DNA from: CAZBBC01 sp964489835
Lineage (GTDB): Bacteria; Calditrichota; Calditrichia; JAJRVZ01
Reading direction: 5' to 3'
Length of the DNA stretch: 64,000 bases
Assembly (NCBI GenBank): GCA_964489835.1
Contig: CAZBBC010000002.1
Coordinates: 1 to 64,000 of the forward strand
How positions within the stretch are numbered: position 1 is the first letter of the stretch; each line of letters starts with the position of its first letter. Of the stretch, positions 26,009 through 35,924 are shown piece by piece. The position numbers were made by a program, and so were the translations under genes. Under the pieces are notes generated by a model. It did no database searches. It was not told where the DNA came from and saw only the letters and a program-made list of their open reading frames with translations.

Positions 26009-28783
26009 ATGCAAATAAAAAATATGCTCATTTTTTTTAGTGCAATTTTATTGCTTTTATTTGCCTCTTGTCAAAAAGAAGAAATAATCATTCGGGTCGT
26101 TGATCCTCTTTGCGAAAATCGGATTAATCCATTGGGTGTTGATGTTTTATCACCACGTTTCAGTTGGAAATTAGAATCTACTCAACGTGCAAAAAGGCAG
26201 TCAGCTTACCAAATCATCGTAGCAGATTCTGAGGAAAAATTATCTGAAAATAATGGTAATCTATGGAATTCAGAAAAAATTATTTCCGATCAGTCCATTC
26301 AAATAAAATATAAAGGGAAAGCACTATCAGGTGAAATGCGTTGTTTTTGGAAGGTTCGCGTGTGGGATGAGAAAGGATATCTTTCCGATTGGAGTGAACC
26401 ATCCTCATGGGAAATGGGATTATTGACCCAAAATGACTGGAAAGCAGAATGGATTAACGACGGGAAATCAGATCCCCAAAAAACCGAAGAATTTTACACA
26501 GATGATCCGGCACCACTTTTTAGACATGCATTTAACGTGGATAAGAAAATTGCAAGGGCAAGACTGTATATCAGTGGACTTGGATATTACGAAGCTTATA
26601 TCAATGGTGAGCGAATCGGAGATCAGGTGCTGGATCCCGGCTGGACCAATTACAGTAAGCGTGTTCTTTATAGCAGCTATGATGTATCTGATCATATAAA
26701 GAACGGTGGAAATTGTATCGGAGTTATTTTGGGTAAGGGATGGTATAGTCCTTTGCCAATGACCATGTGGGGATATCTAAATTTACGCGAACATCTTACC
26801 ATTGGGCGTCCCAGATTTATTGCACAGATTAAGATTGAATATGTGGACGGCTCGTCACAAGTGATAGTTTCTGACGAGAACTGGAAGACCTTTGAAGGTC
26901 CAATCATCCGGAATAATATATTCCTCGGTGAGGTGTATGATGCCCGCAAGGAAATTCCTGCGTGGGATAGGTTCGGATTTGATGACAGTAAATGGAATAA
27001 TGCTGAAAAGGCTAATGAAAAAATTGGCAAGCTTCAATCTCAAAATCAACCAGCGATTAAAATCACAGGATATCTTAAACCAGTAAAAATAACGGAACCG
27101 AATCCAAATGTCTTTATCTATGATATGGGACAAAATTTTGCAGGCTGGGTTAAATTAAAAGTTGAGGCGGAAGCAGGAACACGAATAACTCTTAGATACG
27201 GTGAACTACTCCATGAAGATGGAACACTCAATCCGATGACGAGTGTTGCCGGGCAAATAAAAGGGAAGAATAAAGACGGAGATTTAATCGGTGGGCCGGG
27301 TGTTCCCGATACAGCCTGGCAAAGTGATACCTATATTACCAGTGGCAGTGGTGTTGAATACTATACACCACGTTTTACTTTCCATGCCTTTCGATATGTT
27401 GAAGTTACAGGTTATCCTGGTAAACCCGCCAAAGATGCAATAGAGGGATTGCGTTTGAGCAGCAATCTCAATGCTTCCGGCTCCTTTGAATGTTCGAATA
27501 AGCTATTTAATGATATCCAGAGAATTACAGAGCGGACATTTTTAAGCAATTTATTTAGTGTACAGTCCGATTGCCCTCATCGTGAACGTTTTGGTTATGG
27601 TGGGGATATTGCTGCAACAACAGATGCGTTTATCTATAATTTTGATATGTTGAACTTTTATTCAAAGGTTGTGAGAGACTATCAAGAAGCGGCTCATCCT
27701 AATGGAATGCTCACAGATACAGCACCATTCGTAGGAATTGACTATTGCGGTATTGGCTGGGCTTTAGCACATCCATTATTATTATTAGAATTGTATCAAT
27801 ATTATGGTAACCGTTCGCTCATTGAAGAACAATATGAAACGGCTCGAAAGTGGTTTGAATTAGTCGTTTCGGAAAATGATTTAATCATTACCCAGGGACT
27901 TAGTGACCACGAAAGTCTTGCACCAATACCGACAGAGGAAATGGTAACACCGCTTTTTCATCTGAGTGCAAAATATATGGCAAAACTGGCTGAGATTGGT
28001 GAAAGACCAGATGATGCTGAAAGATATCATATACTCTCACAGCAAATTAAAACAGCCTACCTCGAAAAGTTTCATGAGAAGGGAAGTGGTAAATTTGCTC
28101 CCAATACGCAGGGAAGTCAATCTTTTGCTTTATATACAGGACTCGTGCCGGAAGCAGAAATTGAAGAAGCAGTTTCAGAACTTGTTAAGAACATTGAATA
28201 TGACAATCACGGCCATTTGACTACAGGTATTTTTGGGACGAAGTATTCATTAGATATGCTTTCAGAATATGGTCATGCAGAAACTGCCTACCTAATGGTA
28301 AATCAGAATACTTTTCCGGGCTGGGGGCACATGTTGACCAATGGCGCGACAACACTATGGGAACACTGGCAATTTAGTGATAATACTTACTCTCATAATC
28401 ATCCGATGTTTGGTTCTGTAAGTGAATGGTTCTATAAATGGGTGGCCGGTATCCAGGCAGACCCAACGGCGACAGGATTTGATAAAATAGTAATACGCCC
28501 ACAAATTATTAAGGAGCTGGAGTGGGTAAATGCTTATCACAATTCCATTCATGGTAAAATTCTTTGTGAATGGGAGCGTGATGAAAGTACCTTCAATTTG
28601 GATATTACAATTCCGGTTAACTGCACTGCTACTGTCTATTTACCTGCGGCTAATCTTGCAGAAATAACCGAAAATGGAGTGGAAATTTCCAAGGCGCCTG
28701 ATGTTAATTTTATAAGGATGGAAAACGGTAGTGCTGTTTTTAATGTTGGATCTGGTATTTATTCCTTTGAGTCAAAATTATGA
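26009..28783 (+). CDS. GH78 alpha-L-rhamnosidase, lipoprotein
   Basis: Releases terminal alpha-L-rhamnose from glycans outside the cytoplasm. 924 aa from ATG 26009 (GAGGAG 8 bases upstream; the longer frame start at 25973 has no RBS). Signal ends LLLFASC (Cys21). Fold order fits GH78: N-terminal beta domain (ENRINPLGVDVLSPRFSW), Ig-like and jelly-roll domains (YINGERIGDQVLDPGWTNY), the (alpha/alpha)6 barrel with DCPHRERFGYGGD, in which Asp521, Glu526 and Asp533 match the family's acidic cluster, and GATTLWEHW with Glu785 at the catalytic-base position. C-terminal beta domain complete. Strong evidence for rhamnose in the target glycan. Confidence 0.94.
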   Translation: MQIKNMLIFFSAILLLLFASCQKEEIIIRVVDPLCENRINPLGVDVLSPRFSWKLESTQRAKRQSAYQIIVADSEEKLSENNGNLWNSEKIISDQSIQIKYKGKALSGEMRCFWKVRVWDEKGYLSDWSEPSSWEMGLLTQNDWKAEWINDGKSDPQKTEEFYTDDPAPLFRHAFNVDKKIARARLYISGLGYYEAYINGERIGDQVLDPGWTNYSKRVLYSSYDVSDHIKNGGNCIGVILGKGWYSPLPMTMWGYLNLREHLTIGRPRFIAQIKIEYVDGSSQVIVSDENWKTFEGPIIRNNIFLGEVYDARKEIPAWDRFGFDDSKWNNAEKANEKIGKLQSQNQPAIKITGYLKPVKITEPNPNVFIYDMGQNFAGWVKLKVEAEAGTRITLRYGELLHEDGTLNPMTSVAGQIKGKNKDGDLIGGPGVPDTAWQSDTYITSGSGVEYYTPRFTFHAFRYVEVTGYPGKPAKDAIEGLRLSSNLNASGSFECSNKLFNDIQRITERTFLSNLFSVQSDCPHRERFGYGGDIAATTDAFIYNFDMLNFYSKVVRDYQEAAHPNGMLTDTAPFVGIDYCGIGWALAHPLLLLELYQYYGNRSLIEEQYETARKWFELVVSENDLIITQGLSDHESLAPIPTEEMVTPLFHLSAKYMAKLAEIGERPDDAERYHILSQQIKTAYLEKFHEKGSGKFAPNTQGSQSFALYTGLVPEAEIEEAVSELVKNIEYDNHGHLTTGIFGTKYSLDMLSEYGHAETAYLMVNQNTFPGWGHMLTNGATTLWEHWQFSDNTYSHNHPMFGSVSEWFYKWVAGIQADPTATGFDKIVIRPQIIKELEWVNAYHNSIHGKILCEWERDESTFNLDITIPVNCTATVYLPAANLAEITENGVEISKAPDVNFIRMENGSAVFNVGSGIYSFESKL

Positions 28784-28809
28784 AACTTTCATAATAAAGG
28801 AACGCATTT

Positions 28810-29169
28810 ATGGAAATAGTTTTTATGGCCCTATGTTTCATTATGCCATTATGGTTATCAGCCCAAAGAGATAAATTTGAATTTCTTGTGTCAGTAGAAA
28901 GTAAAGATTTTATGATGGGTGCAAAGGCAAATGAACTGGCAAAAACGGACAGTTTTTATGAAGAATTTGCGAATAAGGACTATCGTGGAAATATGAACAT
29001 AACCATAATCAAGACTACGAAAGGGCGTACGATTATGTTCCAGCACGATGCAACATCTCCGTCACCTGAAACATATATTCATGGAATATATATAAAAAAA
29101 ATCCACAAAATTTTTAATGGAGGATTCACAAATGAAAAAACTAAGTCGTCGACATTTTATTCGGAATAG
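28810..29169 (+). CDS. Short exported protein of unknown function, doubtful 3' end
   Basis: RBS AAAGGA precedes ATG 28810. The N-terminus looks like a signal peptide (ALCFIMPLWLSAQR). About 70 protein-like residues follow, to SPETYIHG; the remainder is lysine-rich low-complexity translation across TATAAAAAAAATCC and overlaps the next gene's start by 38 bases. It is likely a truncated or frameshifted gene whose 3' part is gone: the run of eight A is a natural frameshift site. No family recognised. Confidence 0.45.
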   Translation: MEIVFMALCFIMPLWLSAQRDKFEFLVSVESKDFMMGAKANELAKTDSFYEEFANKDYRGNMNITIIKTTKGRTIMFQHDATSPSPETYIHGIYIKKIHKIFNGGFTNEKTKSSTFYSE

Positions 29170-30517
29170 TGCCTTTGCTACTGCCGGTATTTTCACAATT
29201 CCAACTATTTTACCAGCTCATTTTCAAATAAAAGGTTCACAAAATGATAAGATAAATATAGGTGTAATTGGTTGTGGTAGAATTGCACGTTCGAATGATA
29301 TCCCGGAAACGCTCAAATATGACACAGCTAGAATTATTGCTGTGTGCGATGTTGATTCCAAGCGGGTGAAAGAAGGCAAAGAATTTGTTGAACAATTATA
29401 CCTTGAAAAAACAGGAAAGAAAGATTTTGTGAATGTGAAAATGTATGAAGATTTCCGGGATATGATTGCAGATACAGATATTGATGCCGTAATCGTGAGC
29501 ACTCCGGATCACTGGCACGCGCTCCCGGCAATTGCTGCCGCAAAAGCGGGTAAAGATATATACCTTCAAAAACCACTTTCTCTTACAATCCAGGAAGGAC
29601 GTGCATTAAGTGATACTATTAATCGGACTGGAAGGATTCTTCAGGTCGGTAGTCAGCAGCGTTCACAAAATCCTTGGCCACAATTTCACAGAGCATGTGA
29701 GCTAGTACGTAACGGTCGCATTGGAGAAATTAAAACAATACAAGTAGGTTTACCAGGTGATCCTGCTGGAAACGAAGAGCCTGAAATGCCAATTCCTGAA
29801 AATTTGAATTATGATATGTGGCTGGGTTCAACCCCTTATGCTTATTACACTGAAAAAAGGGTTCATCCTCAGGCTGATTATTCCCGCCCGGGATGGTTAC
29901 GAATTGAGCAATTCGGTTCTGGAATGATAACCGGTTGGGGAGCACATCATATCGACACAGCTCATTGGGGGATGGGAACAGAATACACAGGTCCTATTGA
30001 AGTGGAAGGGGAGGCAGAATTTCCCAAAAGCGGTTTGTGGAATGTACATGGTGATTTTAAAATAAAATCAAAATACGCCAATGGTGTTGATATGTTTATT
30101 GGCGGTGGTAATCCAAACGGTGTTAGGTTCGAAGGAACGGAAGGATGGATATTTGTATCACGCGGAGCTGTTAAGGTAACTTCATCCGATCCAGAAACGC
30201 CCGATAAATCGTTGAACGCATTGGATGCCAGTGATCAGAAAATATTGGATTCAGCTATTGGTCCTAATGAAATTCATTTGTATAAAAGCGAAGAGCAGCA
30301 CGGAAATTGGCTCGATTGTATTCGCAGCCGTAAACAGCCAGTAGCCTCGGCAGAAAAAGGACACCGTTCATGTTCAGCGTGTCTTATTAGTCACATCAGC
30401 ATGAAGTTACCCAGAAAACTTTACTGGGATCCGTTAAATGAAAGATTTAAAAATGATGATGAAGCAAACTCAATGCTCGCAAGAGATATGAGAATTCCAT
30501 GGAGAAATTATTTATAA
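29132..30517 (+). CDS. Tat-exported Gfo/Idh/MocA-family protein
   Basis: 461 aa from ATG 29132, which has GGAGGA at 29119-29124. The twin-Arg motif SRRHFIRNS starts at residue 5, followed by a hydrophobic segment ending ILPAHF, so the protein is folded with its cofactor and exported by Tat. GVIGCGRIARSN is the Rossmann loop, LQKPLSL replaces the usual EKP, and GWGAHHIDTAHWGMG is in the catalytic region. Exported Gfo/Idh proteins include NAD-dependent glycosidases (GH109 and later families) as well as glucose-fructose oxidoreductase. With GH78 upstream and DUF6807 downstream, action on glycan fragments in the periplasm is likely. Confidence 0.9.
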   Translation: MKKLSRRHFIRNSAFATAGIFTIPTILPAHFQIKGSQNDKINIGVIGCGRIARSNDIPETLKYDTARIIAVCDVDSKRVKEGKEFVEQLYLEKTGKKDFVNVKMYEDFRDMIADTDIDAVIVSTPDHWHALPAIAAAKAGKDIYLQKPLSLTIQEGRALSDTINRTGRILQVGSQQRSQNPWPQFHRACELVRNGRIGEIKTIQVGLPGDPAGNEEPEMPIPENLNYDMWLGSTPYAYYTEKRVHPQADYSRPGWLRIEQFGSGMITGWGAHHIDTAHWGMGTEYTGPIEVEGEAEFPKSGLWNVHGDFKIKSKYANGVDMFIGGGNPNGVRFEGTEGWIFVSRGAVKVTSSDPETPDKSLNALDASDQKILDSAIGPNEIHLYKSEEQHGNWLDCIRSRKQPVASAEKGHRSCSACLISHISMKLPRKLYWDPLNERFKNDDEANSMLARDMRIPWRNYL

Positions 30518-30544
30518 AAAGTAAGGAATTGAAATAATTAACTG

Positions 30545-30664
30545 GGAGAATCACTTTCTTTAAGTTTTAGAGTTTGGATCCATCAAGGAGATGTCACTGA
30601 AGGGCAAGTTACAACTGCTTATGATATTTTCAACAATCCAGCGTTATTAAAAATGGACATATAG
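30545..30664 (+). pseudogene. C-terminal remnant of a DUF6807-family gene
   Basis: An open stretch of about 39 codons without a start, ending TAG at 30662-30664, reads GESLSLSFRVWIHQGDVTEG and continues QVTTAYDIFNNP. It corresponds to the C-terminus of the intact DUF6807-like protein that begins 18 bases later (ESVTFKYRVIVHSGTTDQAE). A stop lies just upstream (30539-30541). It is most simply the tail of a second copy lost by deletion or recombination. Confidence 0.7.
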
Positions 30665-30681
30665 CTAGATATGAGGTAAAA

Positions 30682-31593
30682 ATGAAAAAACTTATTATCA
30701 GTTCAATTATTTGCTTGCAATTGATATTAATAATTTCTGTAAGTAACGCACAATCAAATGTTCTTTCTGCCGAACAGCAGGATGAGAGAATTATTGTCCG
30801 AATAGACAATGTGACCTTTACAAGTTATCGTTATGGAGATGGGCAGAAATATCCTTACTTCTATCCGTTGAATGGACCGGCATCAGGTGTTTCGGTAACA
30901 ACAGAATCGAGTCTTCCATATCCACATCATCGTTCTTTATGGTTTGCATGTGATAGAGTTAATGGCGGAAATTATTGGCAGGAAGGAAATGAGCGTGGAC
31001 AGATAATTTCAAGAGGTCCGAGAATATTGGAAAGCAGTCCGGAGAAGATTGTAATAAAAGATGAATGCGATTGGAAACAACCTGGCAAAAGCCCTATAAT
31101 AACAGACAAACGAGATATTATTATCACAGCACCCTCCAATAATTTAAGAATAATTGATTTTACAATTACACTCAATGCCCTTGTTGACATTACGATTTTA
31201 AATACAAACCACTCTCTTTTTTCTGCCAGAATGAACTCTACTCTATCTGTTAAAGGTGGAGGAGTTTTAAATAATGCTGAAGGAAAATCAGGGGAAATGA
31301 AAACTGCAGGAGTGGAATCTTCCTGGTGTGATTATTATGGTGAACGTTTTGGAATAGTAGAAGGATTGGCAATTTTCGACTCGCCCCAAAACATTTGGTA
31401 TCCGAGTAAATGGTTTACAAGAGATTACGGATTTTTCTCACCGACCAACATGAATTGGAAGGAGGGGGATTTCACTATAAAAGAATCTGAATCAGTTACA
31501 TTTAAATATCGAGTGATTGTTCACTCTGGGACAACAGATCAAGCTGAAATACAAAAATTATTTTCTCAATGGGCTGGAAATATATCTGAATAG
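30682..31593 (+). CDS. DUF6807 (PmoA-like) exported protein
   Basis: 303 aa, signal peptide ending SVSNAQS. Characteristic run: YPYFYPLNGPASG, PHHRSLWFACD, WCDYYGERFG and a C-terminal SVTFKYRVIVHSG. This beta-rich family is common in glycan-degradation loci of FCB bacteria and planctomycetes, often next to exported Gfo/Idh proteins as here; its biochemical role is not settled (the PmoA name is misleading). RBS GAGG. Start clear. Confidence 0.85.
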   Translation: MKKLIISSIICLQLILIISVSNAQSNVLSAEQQDERIIVRIDNVTFTSYRYGDGQKYPYFYPLNGPASGVSVTTESSLPYPHHRSLWFACDRVNGGNYWQEGNERGQIISRGPRILESSPEKIVIKDECDWKQPGKSPIITDKRDIIITAPSNNLRIIDFTITLNALVDITILNTNHSLFSARMNSTLSVKGGGVLNNAEGKSGEMKTAGVESSWCDYYGERFGIVEGLAIFDSPQNIWYPSKWFTRDYGFFSPTNMNWKEGDFTIKESESVTFKYRVIVHSGTTDQAEIQKLFSQWAGNISE

Positions 31594-31629
31594 TATTATA
31601 AATATGTACTATACCGTAAATATAAATAT

Positions 31630-32613
31630 ATGAAAAGAGCAAAATTATATTATCTAATTATACTGTCAATTATTTCAATCTTACTAATTGATTGCAGTGA
31701 TAAACATAATATCAAGGTCATCAAATTAGCTCATGCATTGGATACAAAACACCCTGTGCATGAAGCGATGGTATTTATGGCTGAAAGATTGAATGAAAAA
31801 TCCAATGGTTCGATGAGGATTGATATTTATCCAGGATCTCAATTGGGTTCAGAAAGGGAACTAATTGAATTGTTGCAAATGGGAATAATTGGGATTACAA
31901 AGGTTTCCTCAGCAACACTTGAAAATTTTGTTCCTAGTGCTCAAATATTTGGAATTCCCTATATATTTAAAGATCATGAGCATTACTGGAGAGTGCTAAA
32001 AAGTGATGTCGGTAATAAGATTCTACTAGATTGTGAGGACTATTGGCTTTGGGGACTCGGTTATTACGATGCCGGAAGCAGAAGTTTTTATACTAAGGAA
32101 AAACCGGTTGTAACTCCTGATGATTTGACAGGATTAAAAATTCGAGTAATGAAAAGTCAAATTTCTGTTAAAACTATTCAGACTTTAGGCGGATCAGCCA
32201 CTCCAATTGTTTGGGGAGAGTTGTATTCTGCACTTCAGCAGGGTGTTGTTGATGCGGCTGAAAATAATCCTCCATCTTTCTTTTTCTCTCGTCATTATGA
32301 AATTTGCAAATTTTATTCGCTCGACGAACATACATCACCACCGGATATGTTGATAATAAGTAAATATCAATGGAACTCTCTTAATGCTGACCAACAGAAA
32401 ATTCTGCAGGAAGCTGTTGATGAGTCGGTGGAATTCCAGCGACAGCTATGGAAAGAAACTGAGGCGGAAGTTCTAAGCAAATTGAGAGAAGCAGGAGTTA
32501 AAATATCTCAACCAGAAAAAGAACCATTCCGAAAGAAAGTTGAACCAATGTATGAAGAATTTAAAAATACAGAACTATACGACTTGCTACTGATGATTCG
32601 AGAAATTGAATAA
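31630..32613 (+). CDS. dctP: TRAP transporter substrate-binding protein (DctP), lipid-anchored
   Basis: Periplasmic solute receptor of a TRAP transporter, 327 aa. Signal ends ILLIDC (Cys22), so it is probably anchored rather than free. KLAHALDTKHPVHEA and IDIYPGSQLGSERELIELLQ are typical of DctP; the conserved substrate-carboxylate Arg lies in GLKIRVMKS and the following VDAAENNPPSF is typical of uronate-type receptors. It heads a complete P-Q-M set. Carboxylate substrates such as glucuronate or another sugar acid are expected. Confidence 0.92.
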   Translation: MKRAKLYYLIILSIISILLIDCSDKHNIKVIKLAHALDTKHPVHEAMVFMAERLNEKSNGSMRIDIYPGSQLGSERELIELLQMGIIGITKVSSATLENFVPSAQIFGIPYIFKDHEHYWRVLKSDVGNKILLDCEDYWLWGLGYYDAGSRSFYTKEKPVVTPDDLTGLKIRVMKSQISVKTIQTLGGSATPIVWGELYSALQQGVVDAAENNPPSFFFSRHYEICKFYSLDEHTSPPDMLIISKYQWNSLNADQQKILQEAVDESVEFQRQLWKETEAEVLSKLREAGVKISQPEKEPFRKKVEPMYEEFKNTELYDLLLMIREIE

Positions 32614-32684
32614 AATTTGAAAACCTTTGAGGCAAATATCTTTTCCCTCGAAAGTTGCTTTGAATCTATGGAGATAAAATATAT

Positions 32685-33179
32685 TTGAAAAAGTTAATTG
32701 AAAAAATGCATATTAGTCTAAAGTGGATTCTAATAATTCTGTTAGCAGTTATGGTGATCGATGTTTCGTGGCAAGTCTTTTCGAGATACGTATTGCAGCG
32801 GTCCAGCTCTATTACTGAGGAACTTGCAACGTTTCTGCTAATTTGGGTTGGACTGCTTGGCGCTGCCTATGCTTACCGTGAAAAATCTCATCTAGGGATT
32901 GATCTTATTTCTCACAAATTAAGCTCAAAAGGAAAATTTTATTCAGAAAGTATTGTTCTAATTGTTGTCATCCTTGTTTCATCCTTTGTATTTATCTTTG
33001 GTGGATTGCGATTGGTATATATAACATTTACACTGAATCAATTAAGCCCGGCTATGCGAATAAATATGGGATATATATATTCTGTTGTTCCAATTACCGG
33101 TATTCTAATTATCCTATATTCACTTTATTTTGCTAGTGAAAATATAGCCACATTTAAAAATGATAATAAAGAGGAATAA
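32685..33179 (+). CDS. dctQ: TRAP transporter small membrane subunit (DctQ)
   Basis: 164 aa with four hydrophobic segments (about residues 13-35, 45-62, 87-108, 125-150), the DctQ topology. FSRYVLQRSSSITEELATFLLIWVGLLGAAYAYREKSHLGID is summarised by its core motif ITEEL followed by GAA.AYR..SHLGID. TTG start at 32685 (an internal ATG at 32706 would cut into the first helix). It lies 71 bases after dctP and 6 before dctM. Confidence 0.92.
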   Translation: MKKLIEKMHISLKWILIILLAVMVIDVSWQVFSRYVLQRSSSITEELATFLLIWVGLLGAAYAYREKSHLGIDLISHKLSSKGKFYSESIVLIVVILVSSFVFIFGGLRLVYITFTLNQLSPAMRINMGYIYSVVPITGILIILYSLYFASENIATFKNDNKEE

Positions 33180-33185
33180 TATATT

Positions 33186-34481
33186 GTGAATTATGAAGTA
33201 ATAATGCTTGTGCTTGTTTTTGTTATTTTAATGGCGTTAAATGTACCGATAGCCTTTTGCCTTCTTGCTTCTGCTGTGGTTGTTTTATCACTAAGTACCG
33301 ATTTTATACCTGTAACAACTGCAGTTGCTCAACAAACCACTACCGGAATTGATAGTTTTGTTCTCTTGGCAATTCCTTTTTTTATTCTATCAGGTTTACT
33401 AATGGGAAGGGGAGGAATAGCTACTAGATTAATAGATTTTGCTAAGTCGTTAGTTGGATGGTTCCCGGGTGGATTGGCTTTTGTGAATGTTGTAGGATGT
33501 ATGCTTTTCGGTTCAATTGCAGGTTCATCTGCTGCGGCCGTTTCTGCCATTGGTGGATTTATGATTCCTTCAATGACCAAGGAAGGTTACTCAAGGGAAT
33601 TCAGTACATCACTTACTATCACTGCTGCGACTACCGGGCTTTTAATTCCACCTAGCAATATTCTAATTGTTTATTCGCTTGCCAGCGGTGGTATTTCAAT
33701 TGCAGCATTATTCCTAGCCGGTTATATTCCTGGAATATTAGTTGGATTATTTCTGATGGGAGTTGCCGCAATTGTTGCTTTAAAAAAGGGTGAAAAATTC
33801 GGTAAGTGGATTTCTTTTAAAAGTGTAATCCATACAGGGGCAAGGGCATTTTTAAGTTTACTTCTGGTTGTCATTGTAATTGGTGGAATTATTGCTGGCG
33901 TATTTACAGCCACAGAAGCTGCCGCCATAGCGGTGGTATATTCATTCATATTAGGGGTTATTGTTTATCGTGAAATATCATTTAAGGAATTACCTGAAAT
34001 ATTAATTAATACTGTTACAACAACTGCTATTGTGATGTTGCTTATCGGTGCGAGTATGGCATTGTCGTGGGTATTATCCTTCTTAAATATACCACAGAAT
34101 TTAAGTGAAGCATTATTGGCTTTAAGTGATAATCCATATGTCATTCTTCTTATAATAAATTTGGTTCTATTATTTGTTGGAACTTTTATGGATATGACAC
34201 CGGCTGTTCTAATCTTCACTCCGATCTTTCTACCGGTAGCAATTAATCTTGGAATTGATCCAATTCATTTTGGAATAATTATGGTTTTGAATCTCTGTAT
34301 TGGATTATGTACACCGCCTGTTGGAACTCTTTTATTTTTAGGAGTAAGTATTGGTAAAACAACAGTTCCGAAAGTGATTAAACCACTTTTGCCAATGTAT
34401 ATTGCAATGATTTTGGCTCTTTTATTAGTAACATTTTTCCCACAATTAAGTCTCTTTTTACCCAGTCTTATTAGTAATTAA
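33186..34481 (+). CDS. dctM: TRAP transporter large membrane subunit (DctM)
   Basis: 431 aa inner-membrane Na+-coupled permease with about 12 hydrophobic segments. Typical motifs: LAIPFFILSGLLMGRGGI, GSIAGSSAAAVSAIGGFMIPSM, TGLLIPPSNILIVYSL and LCIGLCTPPVGTLLF. GTG start at 33186, six bases after dctQ. With dctP and dctQ it forms a full TRAP system that would import an acidic sugar made by the exported enzymes. Confidence 0.94.
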   Translation: MNYEVIMLVLVFVILMALNVPIAFCLLASAVVVLSLSTDFIPVTTAVAQQTTTGIDSFVLLAIPFFILSGLLMGRGGIATRLIDFAKSLVGWFPGGLAFVNVVGCMLFGSIAGSSAAAVSAIGGFMIPSMTKEGYSREFSTSLTITAATTGLLIPPSNILIVYSLASGGISIAALFLAGYIPGILVGLFLMGVAAIVALKKGEKFGKWISFKSVIHTGARAFLSLLLVVIVIGGIIAGVFTATEAAAIAVVYSFILGVIVYREISFKELPEILINTVTTTAIVMLLIGASMALSWVLSFLNIPQNLSEALLALSDNPYVILLIINLVLLFVGTFMDMTPAVLIFTPIFLPVAINLGIDPIHFGIIMVLNLCIGLCTPPVGTLLFLGVSIGKTTVPKVIKPLLPMYIAMILALLLVTFFPQLSLFLPSLISN

Positions 34482-34496
34482 ATAAAAGGTTCTGTT

Positions 34497-35891
34497 ATGC
34501 ATCTCAAATTTGTAGAATTAATTTTTGTTGTTTCATTAGTACTTCTTGTTATTTCTTGTAGCAATAAAAATGAATCAAACAAAAAATTTACCGGTGCTAA
34601 TCACGAAATAAAACTGATGACACTCGATCCCGGACATTTTCATGCAGCACTCGTTCAAAAAAAACAATACCCGCAGGTCTCTCCTTTGGTCTATATTTAC
34701 GCACCAGAGGGGGAAGACGTAAAGGATCATTTATCTCGAATTTATGGTTTTAATAGTCGCTCCGAAAACGCAACAAATTGGAAATCACGTGTGTACACTG
34801 GCTCTGATTACCTAGAAAAAATGATTTTGAAAAAACCGGGTAACGTAATGATTACATCCGGGAAAAATGATAAGAAAATCGATTATATCAAAGCCGCTAT
34901 TGACGCTGGTATAAATGTATTAGCTGACAAACCGATGTGCGTTGATAAAGAAGGATTTGAGTTGTTGCTTAAAACTTTTGAATCAGCAAAAAACAATAAC
35001 GTTTTGCTTTATGACATCATGACCGAACGGAGTGAAATTACAACAATCTTACAAAAGGAATTGATAGAGATTCCGGAAGTATTCGGCACGATAATCAAAG
35101 GTTCGCTTGAAAATCCGGCAGTTGTAAAATCGAGCGTTCATCATTTTTTTAAATATGTTGCAAGTAAACCTCTTAAAAGACCAGCTTGGTTTTTTGATTC
35201 TGCCCAGCAGGGAGACGGACTTGTTGATGTCACAACTCATTTAGTAGATCTTGTTCAATGGGAATTATTCCCCGGACAAATTCTTAATTACAAAACAGAT
35301 GTGGAAATTAATAAACCCAGGCATTGGCCTACAAATTTAACTTTAGAACAGTTTAGCAATGTAACAAAATTAGATAAGTTTCCTGAGTTTTTTCAATTGA
35401 TAATTAAGGATAACATACTTCCGGTTTATTGTAATGGTGAGATTAATTATTCATTAAAGGGAATTCATGCAAAAGTGGTTGTTGAGTGGAAATACCAAGC
35501 TCCGAAAGGTGGGGGTGATACTCACTATTCGATTATTAAAGGAACCAAATCCAATATAATTATTAAGCAGGGGAAAGAGCAAAATTATAAACCGGAATTA
35601 TATGTTGAAGCAAATGAAGGTGTAAATATAGAGGAACTGAATAAACAAATAAATGCATCTCTAATAAAACTTCAGACTAAATATCCCGGAATCGAAGTTG
35701 AAAAAAGGAAAAAAGCCTGGCACTTAATTATTCCAGATAAATATCGTGTTGGACATGAAGCACATTTTGGGCAGGTTATGGAGAGATATCTCGATTACCT
35801 TGTTGATGGGAAATTGCCTAAGTGGGAAGTCCCAAATATGATTACAAAATATTATACAACAACAGAAGCACTAAAAATCGCACAAGAATGA
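34497..35891 (+). CDS. Lipoprotein Gfo/Idh-like oxidoreductase with special C-terminal domain
   Basis: 464 aa, signal ending LLVISC (Cys21). The dinucleotide loop is unusual: LMTLDPGHFHAALV instead of GxGxxG. LADKPMCVD is the EKP-equivalent. The C-terminal half (PAWFFDSAQQGDGLVDVTTHLVDLVQWEL, here only named by its QGDGLVDVTTH core) belongs to the group annotated as putative oxidoreductase C-terminal domain. Together these mark a lipid-anchored subgroup found in glycan loci. Substrate unknown; gene order puts it 15 bases after the TRAP genes, suggesting processing of the same compound before import. Confidence 0.8.
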   Translation: MHLKFVELIFVVSLVLLVISCSNKNESNKKFTGANHEIKLMTLDPGHFHAALVQKKQYPQVSPLVYIYAPEGEDVKDHLSRIYGFNSRSENATNWKSRVYTGSDYLEKMILKKPGNVMITSGKNDKKIDYIKAAIDAGINVLADKPMCVDKEGFELLLKTFESAKNNNVLLYDIMTERSEITTILQKELIEIPEVFGTIIKGSLENPAVVKSSVHHFFKYVASKPLKRPAWFFDSAQQGDGLVDVTTHLVDLVQWELFPGQILNYKTDVEINKPRHWPTNLTLEQFSNVTKLDKFPEFFQLIIKDNILPVYCNGEINYSLKGIHAKVVVEWKYQAPKGGGDTHYSIIKGTKSNIIIKQGKEQNYKPELYVEANEGVNIEELNKQINASLIKLQTKYPGIEVEKRKKAWHLIIPDKYRVGHEAHFGQVMERYLDYLVDGKLPKWEVPNMITKYYTTTEALKIAQE

Positions 35892-35924
35892 TAATGACCT
35901 TTAGGCATAGGAATATCTTGATTT

